DNA from: Cololabis saira
Taxonomy: Eukaryota > Chordata > Actinopteri > Beloniformes > Belonidae
Direction of reading: 5' to 3'
Length of the DNA stretch: 64,000 nt
Assembly: GCF_033807715.1 (NCBI RefSeq)
Contig: NC_084606.1
Span: 33,955,861 to 34,019,860, forward strand
This document shows positions 28,001 to 32,892 of this stretch, piece after piece. Both the position numbers and the translations under genes were made by a program. Under the pieces are notes generated by a model that saw only the letters and a program-made list of their open reading frames with translations, had not been told where the DNA came from and ran no database searches. Positions within the stretch are counted from its first letter, which is position 1. Every line of letters begins with the position of its first letter.

Positions 28001-31000
28001 CAAAACGATGGTGCTCCTTGGGGATGGTGACCGTGGCCGATGCCTGAGGAGAGAGCCAGGAGGGGTTTTAGGGGAAACTGCATTAGTTTTAGTGGCATTA
28101 GCCAGTAATGAGCTGATTGAGGGCTTATTACCGTGACCTGACAAGCATTATTTAAAACCTACACACAGTTCAGGCACCACAGTAAAAGGTTATATAAAAA
28201 AAAATGCACAAATATGCAAGTTCTCACTTGGCATAAAAAAAAGAGAAAAAAAAATGAAAAGCATTCAACTGTGCAAAGAGGACATAATGTTTTTCTGCAC
28301 AGTTGTATCAATAACTGCAGCTCAGCTAAGCAGGTCCGCCTCAGTGCACAAACCGAAGTGGAAATCAGCATGTTTGTTGCTGAAGCCTTGAAAGGACACT
28401 CCTGGGAGCTGACAGACATTTTTAACTCAACTTTTTGTCCTTAGCTGACCTGCCAGCACACTGGATTTTTCAAACCGCAGCGAGTACTCCTGAGTACTCC
28501 TGGGTTGAGTTACCTTCAAATATTAACCTCTGCGATATTACATTTTGACGAGTGAGATTTACATTTCTGTTATTTATATTTCCCACAGGTTTTAGTGCAT
28601 CACAAATCTGGATGATATTCGTTCAGAGTTCAACTGCAGGGGATATTTTTGGGAGATTCTTGAGTTAGTATTCTTAGATTATCAAACCTGTAGCAAGACA
28701 TGAATTTTATCAACATTATTAAGACACACAACCTCCATCCATCCTTCCATTAGCTATACTCCCTTATTCCCAGTACTTGAGTTGTAAAAGAAAATCAGGG
28801 GGGATGGTGGATTTAATCATATGGGGAAAGATAATTTGTGCTGATTACAAATAATATAATATATTACAAATAATAGCAGTGACCAAAACACCTGCAGAAA
28901 TACTGCAGGAATGACATAGCAGCAGTTAAATGCAGCCTTCTGTAAGCTTTAAATATCCACTGGGCTTACATCAAATACATCAAAACACAACTATAAAAAA
29001 CACTTTTCTAAACTTCTAGTTAAAATGCTTCATTTTAGTAAAAAGAAATCTCATTACACTTAAAACGAGTGTTCCATCACTGGAAAAAACACCAATTTTC
29101 ACCTGTTTCAAGTAGATTTTCACTTGAAATAAGTAGAAAAATCTGCCAGTGGAACAAGATTTTTTTTGATTGTAACAAGAAGATAAATCTTGTCCCAATG
29201 GCAGATTTTTCTACTTATTTCAAGTGAAAATTTACTTGAAACAGGTGAAAATTGTCAAATAAGTTATTTTTTCTGGTGTTATTTTTCTGGTGATGACTCT
29301 AAATGTTGAAATAGCAGTAAAACCACATTCATTGATGAAATGACATATGGGATGGCAGTTTTACAGGAGGGATGATTTTGACTGTTTTTATTTCAGGGGG
29401 AGATGCCATCCCCCCTCATCCCCCCTCAACTCCAGTACTGCTTATTCCTAATTACGGTCCCGGAGTCTGCTGGAGCATATCCCAGCTCGCTCTGGGGGAA
29501 AGGCCGGGGTAAACCTTGGAAGAGTCACCTGTTTGTCGCATGGCCACACATATGGACTAAAAGAAAATGCACACTCGCATGCATTCCCATGTGCAATTTA
29601 AAATCACCTACGTGCATGTTTTTGAACCGTTAGTGGAAGCCGGAGAACATGCAAACTGCCCACAGAAACCAGGAACCGTGTTGCTGCGAGACTACAGTCC
29701 CCAACCACCAACCACCAAGCTTCATGCGAACTAGTTAAGTCACAAGCAAAGCAAAGCAAAGTCAAAAGCTTACACTAAAAAAAAACAGTTTCTACTTAAC
29801 AAACTGTGATTCAGTATTGTTCTAGTTTTTTGGAGGCTGAGAAAATATAATGTTTCCAGAAAAAAACCTTCCTTTCCTTAGGAGTCTTCCTCATAAACAT
29901 TAAACTAAGATATACATCTTTGGCCAGTGTTAATTGTTTTGTTAACACCGAAAAGGAAAAGTTCCCTGAAAAATAAGGGAAATAAAAAAGGCAGTAAAAA
30001 TTAAAAAGAAAGCTTTCAAGTTCTAAAAAGAAGAAAATAATGGCAATATACTGGCAATTTCCGAACTGGGTAAAGTGAAACAAATCTTTTCCAGGTTCGA
30101 GTCCCGGCCTGTCGCTCTATACTGCAATGCCCCCCCTACCTGTTTCCTGTCTACCTACTTCCTAAATAAAAGGCCCCTAGTGCCACAAAAAACCTTTTAA
30201 GAAAAAAAAAAAAAAAAAAGCATGTAAACATATCGTTACTGCGCTATCATAAGACATTTATTTTGAAACTGAGCAGAATATTTAAAAAAACACTTCTTTT
30301 TTTTTTAAATACATATTTTTTATGTTTCAGGACATTTCAGGGCTGCAGATCTTTGATTGCAGTCTCCTGCGTCTAGTCTGCTCCAAGTCGAAGGACACTA
30401 AAGACTATATAAGGAACTCCATACAGTCTCCTAACTAGACATCGAGTGCTATGTTTGGAAATACTAACTGAAAATAATGTATTAGTTTGCCCACCTGCAC
30501 ACTGGAAATGTAGATTGCCAGAAAAGAAAGAAGAAATCATACCTGTGTCTGCAGGCGAGCTACAATTTCCTTGCGAGCCTTCATGACGGAGTCCAGCTTG
30601 CCGGTGACCATGATGGACAGACCCTGGTCCTTAGCGAGGGACAGCTCAATGTGTGCACCGGTTCTCTGCATGATGTCCAGGCACACTTTGGCCTCCTCTC
30701 CCTCTCCAAACTGACTGTTGTCCTTGTAGCGCCGCTCCTCCAGGGGCACGTGGAACACCTGGATGGAGGTTGTTAACATTTGACACAATAAAAGAAAGAA
30801 AAAGAAAAAAAGAGTGAGTGAGAGAATGAAAATAAAAAAGGTATGTTTTAGTGTAACAACCAGTACTGGAGTTGAGGGGGGATGAGGGGGGATGGCATCC
30901 CTCCTGAAATAAAAACGGTCCAAATCATCCCCCCTGTAAAACTGCCACCCCCCCTTTCCATCCCTTATGTCGTTTCATCAATGAATGTGGTTTTACTGCT

Positions 31001-32866
31001 ATTTCAACATTTAGAGTCATCACCAGAAAAATAACACCAGAAAAATAACTTATTTGACCATTTTCACCTGTTTCAAGTAAATTTTCACTTGAAATAAGTA
31101 GAAAAATCTGCCAGTGGGACAAGATTTATCTTCTCATTACAAGCAAAGAAAAATCTTGTTCCACTGGCAGATTTTTCTACTTATTTTAACTGAAAATCTA
31201 CTTGAAACAGGTGAAAATTGTTGTTTTTTCCAATGATGAGTCTTGTTTTAAGTGTAATGAGATTTTTTTTACTAAAATGAGACATTTTAACTAGAAATAA
31301 GACAAATATTCTTGTTAAGATTTTGAGTTTTTGCAGTGATCCATGCTACTTATCCTGTGAAGGACAGAGTCATATTGATAAGTTCAGAAAAGTGTTTTTT
31401 ATTGTTGTTTTGATGTATTTGATGTAAGTCCAGTGGATATCTAAAGCTTACAGAAGGCTGCATTTAACTGCTGCTATGTCATTCCTGCAGTATTTCTGCA
31501 GGTGTTTTGGTCACTGCTATTATTTGTAATATATTATATTATTTCTAATCAGCACAAATTATCTGTCCCCATATGATAAAATCCACCATCCCCCCTGATT
31601 TTTTTTTTTACAACTCGAGTACTGGTAATATCAATCAAAAGGTGAAAATCTCTGCATCTTTGCTACAGCGGCTTGTGGACCTGGGTGATAACAGAGGCTT
31701 TGATGGGCCTGATCTTGCTGCCCCACGCAGACGCCGGCTCCCCGGTCTTCTCCCCGGGTGCCCCCTTCTCCGGCAGCGGAGGGAAGGCCTCCAGATAGGT
31801 GGGGATGTAGGCCTCATCTTCTGGGACGCAGCCTGCTCCAGCGAGGCCAAGATGAGAATGAAGAGAAAGACAAAAGAAGGTAAAGGTGAGCGGGCAAAAA
31901 ACAACTCTAAGAGGAAAGGATTATATAGAATACGAAGAGAGAATTCTATTGTAGAATTATATGTTATAAAAAGAAAACTCCCGCACACCTTCTTCTCACC
32001 GTACTCGTGTTTATTGGGCCGACGTTTCGGTCATAGACCTTTTTCAAGGCATTTTTTTGATGCCTTGAAAAAGGTCTATGACCGAAACGTTGGCCCAATA
32101 AACACAACTACGGTGAGAATAAGGTGTGCAGGAGTTTTCTTTTTAAAACTGGCTGCAGCTTTCCTCCTCCGACGCACCTTTCTACATATCTGGTGTAGGC
32201 CTGTGTTGAAAAAAAATCGATTTTCCGATTCTAAATCGATTTTCATATTAATTCCTAAAAATCGATTCTTATGTCAAAAGATTTTTTCTTTTTTCCCCCA
32301 TTATTTTCGCCAGGTGAACTTTAATCCCAGTAGTCGGACACACAGTTTGTCATGACACTTCTGAAAAATGCCAGATGCTTCATGGCAATATGTGTGCGTG
32401 GTGACAGAATAAATTAAATAAGCTAAAATGATTTGTTTACTGCATGAACTGTTGCAATTTCTTTCTTTTTTGCACTTTAAAGGGATATTGAAAGGCCTGT
32501 TTGAGTTATTTATTTCTTAGTTATTTCACAATAATTATTGTGAAATTATTATTTCACTAGTTATTTTACAGTCATATAATTCAGGCAACAGCTCAAAAAA
32601 CATTTTAAATAACACTAAGCCAAATCAATATCGGATCGAATCATGATCGATTCTGAATATTAAGAATCGGAATCGAATCGATTCTTGACATTTGAATCGA
32701 TACCCAGCCCTAATCTGGTGTGCTAAAAGTTTTCTACTTCAGAATTATATGTTATAAAAATATATATAAAATTGGAATAAATGAAATTACCTGTTAAGTT
32801 CTGATCCTTGAGACCGCTGCGGTGCTCGGCAAAGCTCTCTGGAGTCAACACTGCCACTGAGCTCAT
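817..32866 (-). CDS. hdlbp: hdlbp (vigilin), gene span of 22 coding exons, 3' end outside window
   Basis: Multi-KH RNA-binding protein of the cytoplasm and ER that binds mRNA and tRNA and was first named for HDL binding. Twenty-two exons with GT-AG borders were placed by matching to remembered vertebrate vigilin. Exon lengths keep one frame for 1086 codons (human protein is about 1268). Order: N-terminal tail (residues 1-76), degenerate KH-like block (77-148), then KH1 to KH12 and the first half of KH13. Most KH units have an intact GXXG loop (GKNG, GPKG, GKKG, GKNG, GQKG, GKGG, GSKG, GRGG, GPKG, GQKG, GRKG). KH2 reads GAHN and KH10 reads RRGQ, so both are degenerate. Some KH units are one exon, others are split over two just after the GXXG helix. 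The final exons lie left of base 1. Which fish paralogue this is cannot be told from here. Confidence 0.97.
961..1407. other. hdlbp intron 21 sequence, nothing recognised
   Basis: Intronic sequence upstream of exon 22. No coding homology, inverted repeat or simple repeat stands out. Confidence 0.6.
1408..2154. mobile_element. MITE with GGGGCCTCATGTACAA ends
   Basis: Terminal inverted repeats GGGGCCTCATGTACAA are at both ends of 747 bp. The end sequence resembles PIF/Harbinger-type non-autonomous elements known from fish, but no 3-bp target duplication is clear, so the superfamily is tentative. Confidence 0.7.
2290..2545 (+). pseudogene. Non-LTR retrotransposon C-terminal remnant (restriction-like endonuclease type)
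   Basis: A frame reads KFLWDFQIQTNALVMTNQRD, then IVVVDKLPRETVVIDVAG. This resembles the C-terminal restriction-like endonuclease of R2/NeSL-type elements (D-I-V-V-V-D ... V-V-I-D-V). It breaks down within about 40 codons after the core. No full element remains. Confidence 0.5.
2546..3265. other. Transposon-derived intronic sequence, poorly resolved
   Basis: AT-rich intron. Around 3085-3205 it contains GGTGGGGATGGTGGGGATC-like sequence that ends CAGGGTGCG on the minus strand, probably one end of a decayed hAT-type element; the partner end was not found. Confidence 0.35.
3266..3400 (-). mobile_element. LINE 3' tail fragment
   Basis: CCATCCATCTTGGGGTTATC, followed by GGTCAGGTCGTGAGCCTAAGCAGGG, is the tail common to fish LINE families, in minus orientation with a GGATGG-type end. 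Only the tail is present. Confidence 0.6.
3602..3736 (-). CDS. hdlbp: hdlbp coding exon 21 (second half of KH12)
   Basis: 135 bp, phase 0-0, residues 994-1038, from VNIWVPQPEKQ to LLERVKELQAEQEDR. The last stretch is nearly the same in human vigilin. The donor is GACAGG|GTAAAA. Confidence 0.95.
3799..4471. mobile_element. hAT-type MITE (CAGGGGTCGGCAACCC ends) with internal tandem repeat
   Basis: Terminal inverted repeats CAGGGGTCGGCAACCC and GGGTTGCCGACCCCTG; 8-bp flanks AAATAGTT / AACTAGTT (7 of 8). The interior holds a degenerate tandem of about 15-16 bp built on AAAAAGTCGAAATGTCGAG (about 3970-4290). A second copy of the family is at 11879-12925. Confidence 0.88.
4583..4687 (-). CDS. hdlbp: hdlbp coding exon 20 (first half of KH12)
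   Basis: 105 bp, phase 0-0, residues 959-993. It contains VSYELHRYIIGQKGSGIRKM with the GQKG loop. The acceptor is CCTGCAG; the exon ends in TATGAG followed by GTTTGC. Confidence 0.95.
4779..4906 (-). CDS. hdlbp: hdlbp coding exon 19 (second half of KH11)
   Basis: 128 bp, residues 916-958; it starts by completing the codon split with exon 18. It holds the acidic insert before KCDTITISGRAEKCELAKAA. The insert is shorter than in human, which has an extra acidic linker here. Confidence 0.94.
5107..5407. mobile_element. Tc1/mariner-type MITE (CAGGACTGTCTCAGAAAATT), copy 1
   Basis: Palindromic element: CAGGACTGTCTCAGAAAATT at one end and its inverse at the other. Right flank TA; left flank reads CA, a changed TA. 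It lies in the hdlbp intron between exons 18 and 19. Confidence 0.85.
5498..5639 (-). CDS. hdlbp: hdlbp coding exon 18 (first half of KH11)
   Basis: 142 bp, 47 codons plus one base, residues 869-915. It contains VAIPQRYHRAIMGPKGCRIQ with a GPKG loop. The donor is GCAG|GTTAGA. The split codon joins exon 19 without a frame change. Confidence 0.95.
5946..6164 (-). CDS. hdlbp: hdlbp coding exon 17 (KH10)
   Basis: 219 bp, phase 0-0, residues 796-868, a complete KH unit. The loop reads RRGQ (FVCRRGQVLRELAEEYGG), so the first glycine of GXXG is missing, as it is in human vigilin. This unit may be structural rather than nucleic-acid binding. Confidence 0.96.
6400..7040. repeat. Foldback element with internal tandem repeats
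   Basis: The ends are inverted copies (ACAGAAGCGTATTGCATTCA near 6410 and TGAATGCTTCTGTATTACG near 7000). Between them a unit of about 80 bp built on CTCAGAATTCTGAGATAATT and AACAGAGCAGA is repeated three times (6730-6995), with one inverted copy at 6430-6500. Class unknown. Confidence 0.7.
7231..7452 (-). CDS. hdlbp: hdlbp coding exon 16 (KH9)
   Basis: 222 bp, phase 0-0, residues 722-795, a complete KH unit: YHKFLIGRGGANIRRVRDRT with a GRGG loop, then a beta strand ELITIVGKEEAV. The start at CAAGTCAAC follows the acceptor CCCTTTAG. Confidence 0.96.
7534..8363. mobile_element. hAT-type MITE (CAGTGGTCCCCAACC ends)
   Basis: 830 bp. Ends CAGTGGTCCCCAACC and GGTTGGGGACCGCTG; perfect 8-bp duplication CATTAACC (7526-7533, 8364-8371). 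It sits in the hdlbp intron between exons 15 and 16, 73 bp from the donor side of exon 15. Confidence 0.93.
8437..8655 (-). CDS. hdlbp: hdlbp coding exon 15 (KH8)
   Basis: 219 bp, phase 0-0, residues 649-721. It reads IPAKLHNSLIGSKGCLVRSI, then CGGVHIHFPSEGSGSDKVTI, nearly as in human. The upstream intron is only 90 bp, which suits a compact fish exon pair. Confidence 0.97.
8746..8877 (-). CDS. hdlbp: hdlbp coding exon 14 (second half of KH7)
   Basis: 132 bp, phase 0-0, residues 605-648. It reads IREETNTKIDLPTENSNSEM then IVITGKKSNCEAARDRVLAI. The acceptor is GCCACCAG. The 92-bp intron to exon 13 splits KH7 just after its GXXG helix. Confidence 0.97.
8970..9056 (-). CDS. hdlbp: hdlbp coding exon 13 (first half of KH7)
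   Basis: 87 bp, phase 0-0, residues 576-604. It contains VPIFKQFHKNIIGKGGANIK with the GKGG loop. The acceptor is CTTTCGTAG and the donor AAAAAG|GTCAGA. Confidence 0.96.
9145..9258 (-). CDS. hdlbp: hdlbp coding exon 12 (second half of KH6)
   Basis: 114 bp, phase 0-0, residues 538-575: VIINFPDPAQKSDIVQLRGP followed by KNEVEKCAKFLQKIIAEL. Matches the corresponding half domain of human vigilin almost residue by residue. Confidence 0.96.
9320..9997. mobile_element. GGGCCC-ended interspersed repeat, possibly Helitron-like
   Basis: Begins AAAGCTGCAAGCAGCGATGA with ACGGGCCC and ends with a short hairpin GCACTGTCAGTGC (9973-9985), then CGGGCCCTAA before T. A hairpin followed by CTRR before T is the Helitron 3' rule. 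Inside, a segment of about 80 bp (ATGTCAAACCATT...) is present twice (9420-9490, 9560-9622). No 5' TC end was found, so the class is tentative. Confidence 0.5.
10021..10125 (-). CDS. hdlbp: hdlbp coding exon 11 (first half of KH6)
   Basis: 105 bp, phase 0-0, residues 503-537. It contains LIVDQKFHRTIIGQKGEKIK with a GQKG loop and ends DKFPE. The intron to exon 12 holds a repeat with a Helitron-like end, which stops 24 bp from this exon's donor. Confidence 0.95.
10230..10369 (-). CDS. hdlbp: hdlbp coding exon 10 (second half of KH5)
   Basis: 140 bp; completes the codon split with exon 9, then 46 codons, residues 456-502: INRIKEQYKVSVRIPQDSER then SGLVRIEGDPKGVQLARREL. The acceptor is CACCCTACAG. 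Confidence 0.95.
10612..10993. mobile_element. Tc1/mariner-type MITE, copy 2
   Basis: Same family as 5107-5407, flanked by TA on both sides. An oligo-T run near the right end has expanded to about 25 bases. Intron between hdlbp exons 9 and 10. Confidence 0.9.
11344..11422 (-). CDS. hdlbp: hdlbp coding exon 9 (first half of KH5)
   Basis: 79 bp, 26 codons plus one base, residues 430-455. It contains MIDQRFHRHLIGKNGANI with a GKNG loop. The donor is ACA|GTGAGT. Confidence 0.94.
11745..13005 (+). mobile_element. tRNA-derived SINE, split by a hAT-type element
   Basis: Box A-like TGTGGCACAGTGGTTTAAGC and box B-like GGTCGCAGGTTTGAGTCCCG lie in the left part. The right part (12926-13005) ends AAAGGCCACTAGAGCCACAA with an A-rich tail. 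A perfect 15-bp duplication AAGATGCAAGCTTTG flanks the whole (11730-11744, 13006-13020). The hAT-type element at 11879-12925 interrupts it. Confidence 0.9.
11879..12925. mobile_element. hAT-type MITE, second copy, nested in the SINE
   Basis: Ends match 3799-4471 (CAGGGCTCGGCAACCC ... GTTGCCGACCCCTG); flanks CTCTAGCC / ATCTAGTC (6 of 8). Its interior has the same TCGACTTTTTTCTCGACAT tandem. About 450 bp (12200-12645) is absent from the other copy and could be a further insertion or ancestral interior. Confidence 0.88.
13235..13986 (+). mobile_element. LINE 3' end with ORF2 C-terminal remnant
   Basis: A frame reads RGVKVWNSWYQIANT (from about 13350), the pattern of the C-terminus of fish LINE ORF2 (RGxKxWNSL). 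It is followed by a short repeat with AAGGCAAATTTATTTATATA (13534-13640) and ends in an (AACTAA)n tail at 13955-13985. Confidence 0.65.
14040..14144 (-). CDS. hdlbp: hdlbp coding exon 8 (second half of KH4)
   Basis: 105 bp, phase 0-0, residues 395-429: VHIEFTDGEDCISLEGPTEE, then VEQAQAQIQEIIKDL. The acceptor is TGTTTGCAG. Confidence 0.95.
14446..14553 (-). CDS. hdlbp: hdlbp coding exon 7 (first half of KH4)
   Basis: 108 bp, phase 0-0, residues 359-394: VSAPAWLHRFIIGKKGQNIG with the GKKG loop, ending TQQLPR. Human vigilin has the same WLHRFIIGKKGQN core. Confidence 0.96.
14736..15182 (+). mobile_element. 5'-truncated L1-type LINE
   Basis: Flanked by a 16-bp duplication AGAAATGTGAACATAT (14720-14735, 15183-15198) and ending in an A-rich tail. 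The first 240 bases encode the ORF2 C-terminus: ARRLILFKWKNSAPPSSNHW then KIKYTVRGSTETFYRIWQPF, as in L1/Tx1-like elements. Confidence 0.9.
15600..16725 (+). mobile_element. LINE 3' region with ORF2 C-terminus and nested second LINE tail
   Basis: Frame 15699-15932 ends in RTVLYRGMKEWNSLPNHVKL, a LINE ORF2 C-terminus. The 3' end is GCAGCTAATGGGGATCTCAA with AATAAA near 16720. A second tail of TTCTA type (16104-16413), flanked by TAGAATTG (16096-16103, 16414-16421), is inserted within it. An (AT)n run lies at 16034-16075. Confidence 0.75.
17164..17370 (-). CDS. hdlbp: hdlbp coding exon 6 (KH3)
   Basis: 207 bp, phase 0-0, residues 290-358, a complete KH unit: VKKSQHKYIIGPKGNTLQEI with a GPKG loop. 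It begins with the basic run KRKTTT, equivalent to the human KKKKTTT linker. Confidence 0.97.
17931..18300. mobile_element. Tc1/mariner-type MITE, copy 3
   Basis: CAGGACTGTCTCAGAAAATT inverted ends, TA on both flanks. Intron between hdlbp exons 5 and 6. Confidence 0.92.
18537..18752 (-). CDS. hdlbp: hdlbp coding exon 5 (KH2)
   Basis: 216 bp, phase 0-0, residues 218-289. The loop region reads AFHPFIAGAHNRLVQELNQE, so the GXXG is degenerate (GAHN; human has GPYN). The unit is otherwise complete. Confidence 0.97.
18952..19663. mobile_element. TAGGG-ended MITE (TAGGGTTGGGCAA)
   Basis: 712 bp with ends TAGGGTTGGGCAA and TTGCCCAACCCTA and a perfect 8-bp flank AAAATAAT on each side. The subterminal part has ATTAACGC / GATTAAT repeats. 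The 8-bp duplication suggests the hAT superfamily. Confidence 0.9.
20238..21142. mobile_element. Outer CAGAGGTGTATAATCCAG MITE, interrupted
   Basis: Ends CAGAGGTGTATAATCCAG and CTGGATTATGCACCTCTG. About 190 bp of it remain around the 711-bp element at 20341-21051. No target duplication was found at its outer edges. Confidence 0.7.
20341..21051. mobile_element. hAT-type MITE of 711 bp (CAGAGGTGTCAAGTAACG), copy 1
   Basis: Ends CAGAGGTGTCAAGTAACG and ACTGAAGACACCTCTG; 8-bp flanks GTCGTTAG / GTCCTTAG (7 of 8). Subterminal TACTTTTACT-type repeats. It is nested in another CAGAGGTG element. Confidence 0.92.
21143..21684. other. hdlbp intron 4 sequence, nothing recognised
   Basis: Intronic sequence between a MITE and the BEL/Pao element; no gene or repeat structure was seen. 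Confidence 0.6.
21690..22162 (-). repeat. 3' LTR of the BEL/Pao element
   Basis: 473 bp. On the element's strand it begins TGTAGGAGCTATTTGT and ends ACAAATAGCCACTACA, so the ends form an imperfect 16-bp inverted repeat with TG...CA termini. A purine-rich GGGGCCGGAG lies just before it, a likely polypurine tract. Confidence 0.92.
22479..25811 (-). CDS. Gag-protease polyprotein of BEL/Pao element, fused across an RT deletion
   Basis: 1110 residues. Order: N-terminal domain with lysines and a charged coiled coil (about 180-235), the DUF1759-type gag domain (about 365-510), two CCHC-like zinc knuckles (CLFCKLNSHSLDKC and CFGCLRVGHRSKDC), an aspartic protease of the DUF1758/A17 type with a D-P-G-S-S active site, then the N-terminal reverse-transcriptase segment KLRVVFDCGA. 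Near residue 1038 the reading passes straight from TNSLTDV to GQWKYVSTKINPADEESRG, which in related elements belongs to the region near the RNase H end. No catalytic RT motif or integrase remains. This is a mobile-element gene, not a host gene. Confidence 0.9.
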   Translation of the reverse strand: MSEAASKENDSASVLSKRSVKFTLKGLTFYLKTCQEKRSLKCKQVKRSMDKMCDLMVSIDNVKSVQAQLSKCITCFEEAKDMHEAILNLNLPEDEVERQNTYFHAKGFEFSNFIEKVKCWLSDAGYPYVQSNDAAEPSGNSSVASDEINPEDSVSNVSCQEEKRSRAHSKSSKASSTSSARIQAEADKAALMERMAALERKHALEAKEEELRKEKELFTLETELAAANAKLNVLEINSKCGSKGSDAMNSYYNRNLTGARETRPLNIHADDFVPQKDAANNSQSKAHREARAVTVRPVDATTTQTDVRPSLTTNTQVNVRPGPAATTQDTGPVISQTQTTQMFPNTFNLPHNNNPSIDIMDIMQRQNDITALLVQQNLTSALPVRNIPVFDGDPLQFNSFMRSFENCVEGKTNNASDCLSFLEQYTRGPPRDLIRSCQHLPPSVGYQRAKFLLMEHFGNEHKIASAYMEKILNWPPIKTEDVPALQSFSLFLRGCSNLTQQIMYMKELDMPSNLIIIVMKLPYKLREKWRSVACDLQEQNGCRVMFTDLVTFVEKQVKILSDPFFGNIQDLSPVSRSKAPNASHTKQRRNGSAFATSVCAVKENNKIDMDSNIKSSSAQNYSKCCLFCKLNSHSLDKCSQFKLKMHRDKISFIQENGICFGCLRVGHRSKDCRSRLVCIVCNQKHPSVLHIQEKDKGTSLKDAQAVSSPPSVSHGSSQTCGAIGAGDEDDAVFSIVAVKVKCQMSNEVVRTYAFLDPGSSGTFCTVSLARRLGLRGKPAKFLLRTMAQKKIVSTTVLSGVEVSGMDVDDFIELPNVMTQETMPVSRLNIPQQEDIAKWSYLRNIKLHHLDAEVDLLIGTDAPKVMEPWELINSQSEGPYAVRTRVGWVINGPLRSGKSSGVKMGCSVVTTNRISVEHLEEMLISHHDFSEKTSVEREDDPALPNNRCVAKQRLQGLKRKIEKDVKYKEEYTSFLSGMLDQGYAELVPTEQLEQDDGKVCYIPHHGVHHPTKGKLRVVFDCGAMYKGTSLNQHLLQGPDLTNSLTDVGQWKYVSTKINPADEESRGLTVDDLLTNGRWIKGPEFLRLSASEWPVPDFEPASIPADDPEDPG
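26252..26724 (-). repeat. 5' LTR of the BEL/Pao element
   Basis: 473 bp, no difference from the other LTR seen by eye. A TATATATA run is present about 215 bp in from the right end on the plus strand and could serve as a TATA element. No classical tRNA primer-binding site directly follows the LTR; a TGGCGG some 30 bases inside is a weak candidate. Confidence 0.92.
26730..27048. other. hdlbp intron 4 sequence, nothing recognised
   Basis: Intronic sequence between the BEL/Pao element and the next MITE; only a short (AAAG)n run near 26912 stands out. Confidence 0.5.
27058..27675. mobile_element. TAGGGC-ended MITE with GATATATCG repeats
   Basis: Ends TAGGGCGATATATTGAG and GGTCCATATCGCCCAGCCCTA; CATCAGAGT is duplicated on both flanks (27049-27057, 27676-27684). 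162 bp from hdlbp exon 4 donor side. Confidence 0.88.
27837..28043 (-). CDS. hdlbp: hdlbp coding exon 4 (KH1)
   Basis: 207 bp, phase 0-0, residues 149-217: IPKEHHRFVIGKNGEKLQEL, then ATKIAIPRPDDPSTNIRITG. The intron to exon 5 is about 9 kb and carries the BEL/Pao element. Confidence 0.97.
28044..28762. other. hdlbp intron 3 sequence, nothing recognised
   Basis: Intronic sequence upstream of exon 4, with short A-rich runs; no coding or repeat structure was seen. Confidence 0.55.
28771..29440. mobile_element. hAT-type MITE (CAGTACT-GAGTTG ends), copy 1
   Basis: 670 bp. One end CAGTACTTGAGTTGTAAAAG, the other CTCAACTCCAGTACTG; perfect 8-bp duplication CTTATTCC. A long internal palindrome (AAATCTGCCAGTGGAACAAG and inverse) can fold. 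The G-rich end reads as GGGGGGATG repeats. Confidence 0.93.
29453..29700 (+). mobile_element. LINE 3' tail fragment (opposite orientation to 3' reading)
   Basis: GGAGCATATCCCAGCTCGCT, then GGCCACACATATGG and GAAGCCGGAGAACATGCAAA match the very common fish LINE tail; diverged. Confidence 0.65.
29701..30080. other. hdlbp intron 3 sequence, nothing recognised
   Basis: AT-rich, with AGCAAAGCAAAGCAAAG near 29745. No gene seen. Confidence 0.5.
30093..30219 (+). mobile_element. 5'-truncated SINE of the 11745 family
   Basis: Starts at box B (GGTTCGAGTCCCGGCCTG), continues through CCTGTTTCCTGTCTACCTAC and ends AAAGGCCCCTAGTGCCACAA with a poly-A tail. Confidence 0.8.
30543..30758 (-). CDS. hdlbp: hdlbp coding exon 3 (N-terminal KH-like block)
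   Basis: 216 bp, phase 0-0, residues 77-148: VFHVPLEERRYKDNSQFGEG, then LSLAKDQGLSIMVTGKLDSV. It corresponds to the degenerate block before KH1 in human vigilin and has no GXXG. Confidence 0.97.
30861..31624. mobile_element. hAT-type MITE (CAGTACT-GAGTTG ends), copy 2
   Basis: 764 bp, reverse orientation to copy 1; flanks GTAACAAC / GTAATATC (6 of 8). It ends 56 bp from the hdlbp exon 2 donor and starts 102 bp from exon 3, so it fills most of that intron. Confidence 0.9.
31681..31832 (-). CDS. hdlbp: hdlbp coding exon 2 (N-terminal linker)
   Basis: 152 bp; completes the codon split with exon 1, then 50 codons, residues 26-76. It contains YLEAFPPLPEK (human YKDAFPPLPEK) and ends WGSKIRPIKASVITQ. 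The correct frame is fixed by the junction with exon 1. A hAT-type MITE begins 56 bp beyond its donor. Confidence 0.94.
31953..32760. repeat. Composite insertion bounded by 20-bp direct repeats, with a GACGTTTCGGTC palindrome
   Basis: AGAATTATATGTTATAAAAA occurs at both edges (31953-31972, 32741-32760). Inside, 31980-32140 is a foldback: GGCCGACGTTTCGGTCATAG and its near-perfect inverse, with GCCTTGAAAAAGGTC arms. The TAGG-ended MITE at 32196-32712 is nested in it. Confidence 0.75.
32196..32712. mobile_element. TAGGGCTG-type MITE with AATCGATT repeats
   Basis: Ends TAGGCCTGTGTTG and GATACCCAGCCCTA; perfect 8-bp duplication ATCTGGTG (32188-32195, 32713-32720). Rich in AATCGATTCT. Confidence 0.88.
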
Positions 32867-32892
32867 GGTTAAAGTCTTATTCCACTATTCGA
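32791..32892 (-). CDS. hdlbp: hdlbp coding exon 1 with start codon
   Basis: Coding part 32791-32866: MSSVAVLTPESFAEHRSGLK and five further residues. This matches the human start MSSVAVLTQESFAEHRSGL, so the ATG at 32866-32864 is secure. About 26 bases of 5' UTR follow a TTTTAG acceptor, whose exact position (32892) is inferred. Confidence 0.93.

Noticed and set aside
31573..32355. 260-codon plus-strand frame
   Set aside because: It runs antisense across hdlbp exon 2 and two repeat elements; composition follows the repeats.
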